Notes under the pieces: model-generated
Database searches by the model: none
Told to the model about the DNA's origin: nothing
What the model saw: only the letters and a program-made list of their open reading frames with translations
Position numbers and translations under genes: made by a program
Origin: Hymenobacter setariae
GTDB lineage: Bacteria > Bacteroidota > Bacteroidia > Cytophagales > Hymenobacteraceae
Assembly (NCBI RefSeq): GCF_007713685.1
Contig: NZ_VMRJ01000004.1
Span: 345,700-409,699 of the forward strand
Direction of reading: 5' to 3'
DNA length: 64,000 nt
Shown here: piece by piece, positions 26,667 to 35,126 of the stretch
How the letters are laid out: each line of letters begins with the position of its first letter
Position numbering within the stretch: the first letter of the stretch is position 1

Positions 26667-28946
26667 TTAATATACTTCTTTGGGCCGGTTGGCCGGGGCC
26701 GTGCCGAAGGCGCGGTTGGGCTGCGGGCCCATAGTGAGCTGCAACGTACCACCCGCCACAATGTCGCGGTGCAGTAGGTAGGTGTTAGCATACGGCTGGC
26801 CGTTGAGCGTAGCCGACTGAATGTAAATATTTTGTGGGCTATTGTTTTGCACGTTCACCACAAACGACTTACCCTGGGGTAGCCGAATGGTAGCTTTATC
26901 GACCAGTGGGCTCCCTAATACATAGGCCCCGCTGCTGGGGCTAACGGGGTAAAAACCCATTGATGACATGATGTACCAAGCAGACATTTGGCCGCAGTCT
27001 TCGTTGCCGCTAATGCCGTCGGGCTGGTCCTTATACATCTCGCGTAGCACCTGGCGTACCTTTTCGGCGGTTTTCCACTGCTGGCCGGCGTAGGCATAGA
27101 GGTAGGTGGTAGCGTGGCTAGGCTCATTGCCGTGGGCATACATACCAATGAGGCCCGAGATATCGGGCGAGGCACTTTCGCCTAGGTTGCCCTGCACAAT
27201 AAATAAGCTATCAAGCTTTTGGGTAAAAGCGGCATCACTGCCAAATAGCTTAATGAGGCCCGGCACGTCGTGCGGCACCAGCCACGTGTATTGCCAAGCG
27301 TTGCCCTCGGTATAGGGGTTTTGGCGGTGGATGGACTGAAACGCGTTGAACGGCAATTGAAACTTACCATCGGCCGTGACGCCGCGCATAAACCGGGTCT
27401 TAGGGTCGAAGTAGCGCTGGTAGTACTTAGCACGCTTGCTGTAGGTGTCATACGCTTCTTTATCACCGACCTTCTTGGCTACCTGCGCAATGCTCCAGTC
27501 GTCGATAGCGTATTCCATGGCCTTGGCCACCGACTCGTTCTCTTTATCGGCCGGAATAAACCCTAGGGTCTTGACGAAGTTCACACCCTCGTCGTCGCGG
27601 GTGCTGCTCTGCTTGAGGGCGGCTAGTACTCGCTTGCCGTCGAGGCCTGGGGTACCCTTGAGGTAAGCCTCGGCCAGAGCCGGTACGGCGCTGTAGCCCA
27701 CCATAGTGCCGGTTTCGTTGCCCATCAGGTGCCAGATGGGCAGCTTCTGCTGCTGGTCATTGATGGCTAGCATCGTCTGCATCATGTCGCCCACTCGCTC
27801 GGGCTGAGCCAGGGTAAAGAGCGACTGCTCGGTGCGGTAAGTGTCCCAGAGCGAGAAGATGGTGTAGTTGGCAAAGGGCGCTTTGGCGTAGACTTTGCCA
27901 TCGGTGCCGCGGTAGTCGCGGTTCACATCGTTGAACAGAGCGGGCGCAAACCAAGCATGGTAGAGCGACGTGTAGAACGTGCGCCGCACCACTGGGTCGT
28001 TGCTTTCAATGGTGACCTTACCTAGCTCCTGGTTCCACTTGGCCTCGGCGGCTTGCTGCACCTTAGTAAAATCCCAGCCTGGTATTTCGGCCTGAATATT
28101 AGCTAGCGCATTCTGCGCGCTCACTGGCGAAATACCCACTTTTAGCTGCAAGGTGCCCGGCGACTTGGCAAACGTGAATACGCCCTTCACGGCCGTTCCC
28201 TTGCCCGACTTGCCGCTTAGGGCCTGCGCATCGTTGTAGAGCGCAAAGGCGGGTACTGGTGCCGACACCTTGATGGCAAAAAACAGCTGCTGGTTTTTAG
28301 CCCATCCCTTCGAGAAGCGGTGCCCAATAAACGTCTGGGCATCAACCTGCTCCAGGTAGGTATCGGTAGCCTTATCGTCGATACCCTCCTTAAGGTCGAT
28401 GATGACGCGGGCGGGCTGGTTGTTTTTGGGGAAGGTGTAGCGGTGCATGCCCACGCGCTCAGTGCTCGTGAGCTCGGCCCGGATGCCGTAGTCGTCGAGC
28501 GTCACGGCATAGTAGCCAGGCTGGGCTTTTTCGCGCTGGTGCGAAAAGCGCGAGAGGTAGCCCTGGTGCGGTGCTTTTTGCTGCCCCTTGTCAGTCTTGA
28601 GGGCACCGGTATAAGGCATAATCAGCACATCACCTAGGTCTGAGCCTCCAGTGCCACTAAGGTGAGTATGTGAAAAACCCGTCAGCAAGCTATCCGAATA
28701 ATGATAGCCCGAGCACCAGTCCCAACCTTTAAAAATATTTTGCGGCCCTAGCTGCACTGCTCCAAAAGGCACATTAGCCCCAATGAACACGTGGCCGTGC
28801 CCACCAGTACCGATAAATGGGTCGACGTAGGAGGTAAGCTTAGGCTGCTGCGCGTGTACCGCAGTGCCGGCTAGCAGCAGGCCACTAGCCAATAGGGCAC
28901 CTAGGCCAGCTGCTCGCCGCCGCTTAAGCAGGAAATAATCAAGCAT
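26667..28946 (-). CDS. GH92 alpha-mannosidase, exported
   Basis: A 759-residue exo-acting alpha-mannosidase. The signal peptide (residues ~10-33) ends HAQQ. The N-terminal beta-sandwich begins VDPFIGTGGHGHVFIGANVP. The (alpha/alpha)6 domain carries EGNAWQYTW (catalytic-acid region) and GNEDCGQMSAWY (base and calcium region), both standard in alpha-1,2-mannosidases of GH92. It removes mannose side chains from mannan or high-mannose glycans, using inversion and Ca2+. It is transcribed divergently from susC, with lacI downstream. Confidence 0.93.
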   Translation of the reverse strand: MLDYFLLKRRRAAGLGALLASGLLLAGTAVHAQQPKLTSYVDPFIGTGGHGHVFIGANVPFGAVQLGPQNIFKGWDWCSGYHYSDSLLTGFSHTHLSGTGGSDLGDVLIMPYTGALKTDKGQQKAPHQGYLSRFSHQREKAQPGYYAVTLDDYGIRAELTSTERVGMHRYTFPKNNQPARVIIDLKEGIDDKATDTYLEQVDAQTFIGHRFSKGWAKNQQLFFAIKVSAPVPAFALYNDAQALSGKSGKGTAVKGVFTFAKSPGTLQLKVGISPVSAQNALANIQAEIPGWDFTKVQQAAEAKWNQELGKVTIESNDPVVRRTFYTSLYHAWFAPALFNDVNRDYRGTDGKVYAKAPFANYTIFSLWDTYRTEQSLFTLAQPERVGDMMQTMLAINDQQQKLPIWHLMGNETGTMVGYSAVPALAEAYLKGTPGLDGKRVLAALKQSSTRDDEGVNFVKTLGFIPADKENESVAKAMEYAIDDWSIAQVAKKVGDKEAYDTYSKRAKYYQRYFDPKTRFMRGVTADGKFQLPFNAFQSIHRQNPYTEGNAWQYTWLVPHDVPGLIKLFGSDAAFTQKLDSLFIVQGNLGESASPDISGLIGMYAHGNEPSHATTYLYAYAGQQWKTAEKVRQVLREMYKDQPDGISGNEDCGQMSAWYIMSSMGFYPVSPSSGAYVLGSPLVDKATIRLPQGKSFVVNVQNNSPQNIYIQSATLNGQPYANTYLLHRDIVAGGTLQLTMGPQPNRAFGTAPANRPKEVY

Positions 28947-29478
28947 CTTGAGAGTGAGGGAGAAAGGGTGAGAAAAGACAAGTTACAGAGACAATAGCCT
29001 GTCATGCGCTGCAAACTACAGGTAACAGTCCAGCTTACTACGCATAATTGAGCCACCAGAAGGCCTACTTGCGCCAACAAATATGCTAAAATGTTTAAGC
29101 AAAAATTTGGTTGCTCCCAAAAAAACCTACATATTTCGGCCATTAATCATAGATTATTAATCTTCCACAACGACTCTCAAACTTACTTATATAATCAACC
29201 CAATAGTAGCTATCACCTAGCTACTCGATGCCAATTTATTACTTTAATAAGTATTTATTTTAATCTATCCATCAACCATTATTACACACTCGTCATTATC
29301 TAACAAAATCTATTAACTACCAATATCTTACAAGGAATTAATTTACTCTTTGGGTTAGCCGGCCATCCCACTTATGCAGGCTACAAAACCCATATTGCTA
29401 AATCCTTTAATTGAATCTTCATTTTGTTGTGGATAGCTTCTCCAGTTATCTAGTTAGTTCCCACCCAATCCCCTTTTT
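28947..29478. promoter_or_regulatory. Divergent control region of the mannan locus
   Basis: A 532-base AT-rich gap with no credible gene. It holds the LacI-type palindrome at 29085-29100 and a TAAGTTTG box on the minus strand (29178-29185) suited to GH92 transcription, 232 bases before its ATG. I see no clear TAnnTTTG for susC; a TAAATCCTTTA palindrome lies near 29399. Confidence 0.5.
29085..29100. promoter_or_regulatory. Candidate LacI-family operator
   Basis: A 16-base palindrome of form GCTnAAAnnTTTnAGC, the size and symmetry usual for LacI-family operators. It lies between the divergent GH92 and susC genes in a locus that encodes a LacI regulator. One copy found. Binding is inference. 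Confidence 0.45.
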
Positions 29479-32400
29479 ATGTCCCTTTCTTTATCAATCA
29501 GGAGTCTGCGCGGGCTGCCGCTACTACTGCTGGCACCGGTAGCTACGCTACCTCTTTCGCAGGCTACAGCGGCTGGCCTACCCCCCGGTGCCATATACCG
29601 CCCCGCTGAAGTAACGGTGCAGGGCACCGTGAGCGACGATAAGGGCAGCCCGCTACCCGGCGCCACCATCGTACTAAAAGGAGCAACAGGCGTGGGCGTA
29701 ACGGCCGATGCTGATGGCAAATTTTCGCTATCGGTGCCTGACGCTAACGCCACACTGGTGATTTCGTCGATAGGCTTCGTAACGCAGGAAGTATCCCTAG
29801 GTGGCAAAACCACGCTTGCTATCCAGTTGGTATCTGATAACAAGGCCCTGGACGAAGTAGTAGTAGTTGGCTACGGCACTCAAAAGCGCTCTGACCTAAC
29901 CGGCGCTGTAGGTAGTGTGAAGGCTTCGGAGCTCACCGAGCGGCCTATCGTGAACGTGGCGCAGGGCCTGCAAGGCCGGGTAGCCGGCGTTGATGTTTCG
30001 CTCAACTCGGGTCAACCGGGCGGGGCGCCCCAGATTCGGATACGGGGCTACAGCTCTATTTCGGCTGGCAATGACCCGCTTTACGTAGTCGATGGCGTGT
30101 ACTGGCGGCAGGGCATTACCACCCTCAACCCCAATGACATTGAGAGCATAGAGGTGCTCAAGGATGCCTCGGCCACCGCTATCTACGGGGCGCAGGGCAG
30201 CAGCGGCGTAGTGCTCGTGACCACCAAGCGTGGGCGCAAGGGCAGTACCATCTCCTATGACAACTATGTGAGCCTAAGCACGCTGGCTCGCAAGCAGAGT
30301 GTGCTCAATGCACGCGAATTTATGGCCACTGAGGACTTGGCCTATCAAAACATTCAGAAGTACGACCCCACGGGCTGGGCAGCGGGCAACTACGCCAGCA
30401 AAGACCCGCGCCTCAAGCGCCAAGCCTTGACAGCGGCCAACAGCGCTCACCCGCTGTTTGATGACAACTTGAACCCTCTCTACGATGTAGACTGGCAGAA
30501 AGAAACCACGCAAACCGGGGTAGCCCAAAGCCACAACCTATCGTTTTCGGGGGGCAGTGACCAGCTCACCTACGGGCTGTTTCTGAACTATACCAATGCC
30601 AACGGCATCATCCGCAACACTTACCAGAAGCGCTATCAGGCCCGCCTAACGATAGACAACCAGGTGAAGAAGTGGCTGAAAATTGGGGGTACCATCAACT
30701 ACGCTAATATTGAAGACCGCCTGGGCAACCGCTTTACGGGGGGCAACAATATTCCGCGCATGATGATTGAGATGATTCCCATCGTGCCTATTCAATATGC
30801 CGACGGGACCTATGGCAAGCGCCAGGATTACCCCGACATGGAAAGCGGCGATAACCCGGTGGCCATCTCGCGTGAGGATACAGAAATAACTCGCAACCAA
30901 ACGTTCTCGGGCAACTTCTACGCCAACGCCAACATTCTGCCAGGCCTGGATTTTCGGACCGTACTCGGGGCCAACTTCAGTTCGCAGCTCAACCCGTACT
31001 TTGCCAGCAACCTCATTCAACTGCGGGGCCAGCGCAACTTGGCTGGTATCGATGCTTTTGATGGTAAGAGTGTACAGTGGCAGAACTACTTGACCTATAA
31101 TAAGCAGCTTAATACCGATAATCTACTGAACGTAGTAGCTGGTGTTGATGCTTCTAAATACTGGAGCCAGAGCTTAGGTGCCAGCACCAACGGCCTGCTC
31201 GACAATGCCTACGGTTACTACAACCTAGGGGTGGGCGCAACGCCCAACACGCCTGGTTCCGACTACCAGGCCTACCAGTTGCTCTCGTACTTCGCCCGAG
31301 TTAACTATACGTTCAAAGACCGCTACTTGCTGACCGTGACTGACCGTATAGATGGGGCCTCGCGCTTTGGGGTTAACTCCAAGTATGCCAACTTCCCATC
31401 GGCAGCCATTGCGTGGCGCATTTCGCAAGAAGATTTCTTGCGCGATAACTCGACTATTACCGACTTGAAGCTGCGCTTCGGCTACGGCCGCACCGGCAAC
31501 AGCAACTTTGGTAACTACAGCTCGCTTGACCAGCTGGGCAGCAACCAGTACGTGTTTAATGGCACACGCACTTCAGGCATCACTACTGGCTCGCTGGGCA
31601 ACCCCAGCCTGCTGTGGGAGCGCGCTGGCCAGTATGACCTAGGGCTAAATGTTGGCTTGTGGCAAAACCGCATCTCTTTCGAGGCCGACATTTACCAGCG
31701 CACGACCAGCGACCTGCTGCTTGACCGGCGGATTCCGCAGTCGAGCGGTTATAGCAGCATCATCAGCAACATCGGTAGCGTACGCAACCGCGGCCTAGAG
31801 CTGAGCTTGAACACGGCCAATATCCAGGGCAAAGACTTTACCTGGTCAACTACATTCAATATCTCGTTCCTCAAAAACGAGGTACTGGCCCTAGGTACGT
31901 CTAACGAAGACCTTTTCCCTGGCCCTAACTTCCTCAACGAGACCAACGTGTTGCGCGTGGGGCAGCCAGTAGGCTCGCTCTACGGTCTCATCCGCGAGGG
32001 TACTTGGAGCACGGCTGAGGCCGACCAAGCCTTGAAATACAACAAGCTGCCCGGCGACTTGAAGTTCCGGGATGTGAATGGCGACGGTCAAATCAATGAC
32101 GCTGACCGCGTGATTCTGGGCAAAAACATTCCCACGGGTTTCGGTAGCTTCATCAACAACTTCCGCTACAAGGGCCTCGATTTGCTGCTCGACATTCAGT
32201 TCACCTACGGCAATAGCAACATGAACCTGACCGAGCACTCGGCCCAGGACCGCACGGGCCAGGCTAACAGCTACACCCGCGCGTATGCCGATGCCTGGAC
32301 GCCTGACAATCAGAACACGAGCATTGCGCAGGTACGCCCCTCCTACGTGCGCTACGACACCACTATTGACTCTTATAAGGTAGAGGATGGTTCCTTCATC

Positions 32401-32634
32401 CGGGGCCGCAATGCATCGCTGGGCTACAACTTCTCGCCGGCGGTGCTGGAAAAGCTCAAGATTTCGCGCTTGCGGGTGTATGTATCGGCTCAGAATTTCT
32501 TCTTGCTCACGAAGTACACCAGCTACGACCCCGAGACGAATACCTACACCGGCAACGCCTTTGCCCAGGGTATTCAGTTTTTCGACTACCCCAAGGCCCA
32601 CACCTATACGGCTGGCCTGAACCTCTCCTTCTAA
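29479..32634 (+). CDS. susC: SusC/RagA TonB-linked outer-membrane transporter
   Basis: A 1051-residue outer-membrane importer. The signal peptide is followed by a carboxypeptidase-regulatory-like beta-sandwich (residues ~45-125, VTVQGTVSDDKGSPLPGATI), the TonB-box-like DEVVVVGYGTQKR (residues ~132-144), a plug domain (SGQPGGAPQIRIRGYSSI) and a 22-strand barrel ending in Phe (NLSF). With SusD it imports oligosaccharides released at the cell surface. Neighbours indicate alpha-mannan fragments. The gene starts a five-gene rightward operon to 38983. Confidence 0.95.
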   Translation: MSLSLSIRSLRGLPLLLLAPVATLPLSQATAAGLPPGAIYRPAEVTVQGTVSDDKGSPLPGATIVLKGATGVGVTADADGKFSLSVPDANATLVISSIGFVTQEVSLGGKTTLAIQLVSDNKALDEVVVVGYGTQKRSDLTGAVGSVKASELTERPIVNVAQGLQGRVAGVDVSLNSGQPGGAPQIRIRGYSSISAGNDPLYVVDGVYWRQGITTLNPNDIESIEVLKDASATAIYGAQGSSGVVLVTTKRGRKGSTISYDNYVSLSTLARKQSVLNAREFMATEDLAYQNIQKYDPTGWAAGNYASKDPRLKRQALTAANSAHPLFDDNLNPLYDVDWQKETTQTGVAQSHNLSFSGGSDQLTYGLFLNYTNANGIIRNTYQKRYQARLTIDNQVKKWLKIGGTINYANIEDRLGNRFTGGNNIPRMMIEMIPIVPIQYADGTYGKRQDYPDMESGDNPVAISREDTEITRNQTFSGNFYANANILPGLDFRTVLGANFSSQLNPYFASNLIQLRGQRNLAGIDAFDGKSVQWQNYLTYNKQLNTDNLLNVVAGVDASKYWSQSLGASTNGLLDNAYGYYNLGVGATPNTPGSDYQAYQLLSYFARVNYTFKDRYLLTVTDRIDGASRFGVNSKYANFPSAAIAWRISQEDFLRDNSTITDLKLRFGYGRTGNSNFGNYSSLDQLGSNQYVFNGTRTSGITTGSLGNPSLLWERAGQYDLGLNVGLWQNRISFEADIYQRTTSDLLLDRRIPQSSGYSSIISNIGSVRNRGLELSLNTANIQGKDFTWSTTFNISFLKNEVLALGTSNEDLFPGPNFLNETNVLRVGQPVGSLYGLIREGTWSTAEADQALKYNKLPGDLKFRDVNGDGQINDADRVILGKNIPTGFGSFINNFRYKGLDLLLDIQFTYGNSNMNLTEHSAQDRTGQANSYTRAYADAWTPDNQNTSIAQVRPSYVRYDTTIDSYKVEDGSFIRGRNASLGYNFSPAVLEKLKISRLRVYVSAQNFFLLTKYTSYDPETNTYTGNAFAQGIQFFDYPKAHTYTAGLNLSF

Positions 32635-32652
32635 CTGCCCACCCTTCTTTAT

Positions 32653-34221
32653 ATGTTTTCTACAACCCGACTGTTTGCTAAGGCGCCCACGGCCCTAGGA
32701 GCGGCCCTGCTCCTCACGGTAGCCAGCAGCTGCTCTGATTTTTTGAAGCAGGACATTCGCTCGCAGCTGACTCCCGACACGTATTTCGCCAACGGCGACC
32801 AGGCACAAGCCGCCATCAATGGCCTCTACGACAACCTGCGCATTATGAGCAGCACTGACGTGGGCTACGGCGAGTCGATGTGGGTGGGCCTGGAGCTATT
32901 TGCGCAACACGCTACCAGCCTCGGCCAGAGCCAGTTCAACAACCAGATTCTTAACCAAACGCTGGACGCTAACAACCCCTACTCTTCCAATATGTGGAAC
33001 AATGCCTACTACGGCATTGGGGCGGCCAACTTGGCGATAGCCCGCATTCCGGCCATTACCATGGATGAGGGGCAGAAAAAAGTATTGTTGGGGCAGGCCT
33101 ATTTTATACGGGCCTTCCTGTATTACCATCTTGTGCGCCTCTACGGCGATGTGCCGCTCATTACGACGCCTATCGACGGTAACAGCCCCGACCTGTACCC
33201 GGCCCGCGCGGCCACGGCCGACGTGTACAAGCTCATCGTGAGCGACTTGCAGGCCGCCGAGTCTGCGGGCCTACCCATAGTAGACCGCACGGGCCGCATC
33301 ACGCAAAGTGCAGCCAAGTCGCTGCTAGCTAGCGTGTACCTGACTATGGCTGGCTACCCGATGCAGCAACCGGGCAATTACGCGCTAGCCGCCGCCAAAG
33401 CTGCCGAGGTAATTAACGCGGGTAATTTTCCGCTGTTTGTCACCAAAACCGTAAAGACTGCGGCAAACCCAACGCAGACAGATTCTGCTACTTACATCAA
33501 CCTGCACAACAACGCCAGCAAGAACCAGGGCGAATTAATTCTGCAGGCCCAGTATCAGTTTGGTATTGCTACCAATGCCATCAGCCCACTCGTAGTACCC
33601 TATTTCGCGGGCATCTCGAATTACAACGATGAGTTTGGGGCGCTTATCCCCACCAACGGCTTCTTCAACTCCTACGAAAGCGGCGATTTGCGCACCAAGG
33701 AGCGGCAGTTTTACTTCTCGTCTTACCCACGCTTTAAGGCACCGGCCGGCACGGTCAACTTCAACGCCCACGCACTGTATAAGTATTTCCACCTGGAAAG
33801 CGCGCTGAGCACTGTAACGCCTGACTGCGACGAAAACTGGACACTGCTGCGTATGCCTGAGGTTATGCTCATTTATGCAGAGGCCAGCAACGAAGTCAGT
33901 GGTCCTAATACCTTGGCCTACGCTCAAATTAACGCTATTCGGAGCCGGGCCCAGCTGCCTGCCCTTAGCGGCCTCAGCAAAGATGATTTCCGCACTGCTG
34001 TGTGGAAGGAGCGCTACCACGAACTAGCCTATGAAAACAAGGCTTACTTCGACATTCAGCGCACCCGCAAGGCCTACGATGTAGTCAACAACCGCTTTGT
34101 AGATGCCGTTGGCTTCAAAAATGAGGTCGGCAACGCATTTCAGTCGAAATACTTACTTTGGGGCATCCCTAGGGCTGAAATCCTCACCAATAACAAGCTG
34201 ACCCAGAACCCCGGGTACTAG
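32653..34221 (+). CDS. susD: SusD/RagB surface glycan-binding lipoprotein
   Basis: A 522-residue lipoprotein with lipobox at Cys27 (TVASSC) and the RagB/SusD helical TPR scaffold: DTYFANGDQAQAAINGLYD early, YFIRAFLYYHLVRLYGDVPL in the middle, and LRMPEVMLIYAEASNE and KERYHELAYENKAYFD late. It caps the SusC barrel and binds the glycan. It lies 18 bases after susC. A terminator-like hairpin follows, so downstream genes may be expressed at a reduced level. Confidence 0.95.
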   Translation: MFSTTRLFAKAPTALGAALLLTVASSCSDFLKQDIRSQLTPDTYFANGDQAQAAINGLYDNLRIMSSTDVGYGESMWVGLELFAQHATSLGQSQFNNQILNQTLDANNPYSSNMWNNAYYGIGAANLAIARIPAITMDEGQKKVLLGQAYFIRAFLYYHLVRLYGDVPLITTPIDGNSPDLYPARAATADVYKLIVSDLQAAESAGLPIVDRTGRITQSAAKSLLASVYLTMAGYPMQQPGNYALAAAKAAEVINAGNFPLFVTKTVKTAANPTQTDSATYINLHNNASKNQGELILQAQYQFGIATNAISPLVVPYFAGISNYNDEFGALIPTNGFFNSYESGDLRTKERQFYFSSYPRFKAPAGTVNFNAHALYKYFHLESALSTVTPDCDENWTLLRMPEVMLIYAEASNEVSGPNTLAYAQINAIRSRAQLPALSGLSKDDFRTAVWKERYHELAYENKAYFDIQRTRKAYDVVNNRFVDAVGFKNEVGNAFQSKYLLWGIPRAEILTNNKLTQNPGY

Positions 34222-34231
34222 TCCTGTTTCG

Positions 34232-34272
34232 CCCCTAGGTGCTCCTGCGCGAGGACCTAGGGGTTTATTTTT
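34232..34272 (+). terminator. Hairpin terminator after susD
   Basis: CCCCTAGGT pairs with ACCTAGGGG, and an inner CTC/GAG extends the stem. A T-rich tract follows. It holds two CCTAGG hexamers. Its presence rules out the GTG at 34239 as the start of the next gene. Confidence 0.7.
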
Positions 34273-34295
34273 TGGTCATTTTAACCCGGTTTTTT

Positions 34296-35006
34296 GTGCA
34301 TAGCGCTTTTTTACTTTTCCCCCTGGCCCTAGGGCTGCTGGCGGCCCCGGCCGCCGCCCAAACCACCGATGCCACCGTGCCCGTAGGCCGCGACTCGCTT
34401 ACCCAAAAAGGCTACACGCTGGTTTTCATTAACCAAGACCCCGCCCTGTCGGCCGTCACGAAGAAGCGCATGGTAGATGCCTTCTATAAAGTGTACCCGC
34501 AGGAAGCCAAGCGTTTTAATCCGAAGACGCTCCGTAAGGTCACGTTTTTTGTCAACCCCGCTTACACGGGGGTGGCGGCTACCGGCAACGGTGTGGTTGA
34601 CTACAACCCCAAGTGGCTACACGACCACCCCGAGGACATTGATGTGGTAACGCACGAGGTCATGCACATTGTGCAGGCCTACCCCAACGGCAGTGGGCCG
34701 GGCTGGCTTACGGAGGGCATTGCCGACTACGCCCGCTACGTGTATGGCGTGAACAACCAGGCCGGTAACTGGAAGCTGCCCGAGTATAAGGAGGGCCAGA
34801 GCTACACTAATAGCTACCGTATCATGGCGCGCTTCCTGGTGTGGCTCGACCAGCACGGCTACCCCAAGCTGGTGAACCAGCTCGACAACGCCGCCCGCAC
34901 CCGCACTTACACTCCCGAAATCTGGAAGCAGCAGACCGGTAAAACCCTCGACGAGCTTTGGGCAGCCTACGCTGCGGCGCCGGCCGTGCAGCTAACCTAC
35001 CGCTAA
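34296..35006 (+). CDS. Basic-secretory-protein family metallopeptidase (predicted)
   Basis: A 236-residue exported protein. The frame is open back to GTG 34239, but that lies inside the susD terminator. GTG 34296 gives a proper signal peptide (hydrophobic LLFPLALGLLAAPAAA). The mature part matches the basic secretory protein family: HEVMHIVQ (HExxH zinc motif), GWLTEGIADYARYVYG (third-ligand region), and a C-terminal KTLDELWAAY. It is probably a zinc-dependent peptidase. Within this locus it could attack the protein part of mannoproteins, which is inference. Confidence 0.83.
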   Translation: MHSAFLLFPLALGLLAAPAAAQTTDATVPVGRDSLTQKGYTLVFINQDPALSAVTKKRMVDAFYKVYPQEAKRFNPKTLRKVTFFVNPAYTGVAATGNGVVDYNPKWLHDHPEDIDVVTHEVMHIVQAYPNGSGPGWLTEGIADYARYVYGVNNQAGNWKLPEYKEGQSYTNSYRIMARFLVWLDQHGYPKLVNQLDNAARTRTYTPEIWKQQTGKTLDELWAAYAAAPAVQLTYR

Positions 35007-35126
35007 GCGAGACTATAGCCTAGGTAGGAGCCATACCGGCTGCCCCTAGGTACCTCGCGCGAGCAATTCGTCTTTATCCATCACTTTTTGGCGCCGCTTA
35101 GCCGCAGCGCTGCTTTTCCACACCGA

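Noticed and set aside
31891..32601. 236-codon frame antisense to susC
   Set aside because: Same reason; susC is unambiguous here.
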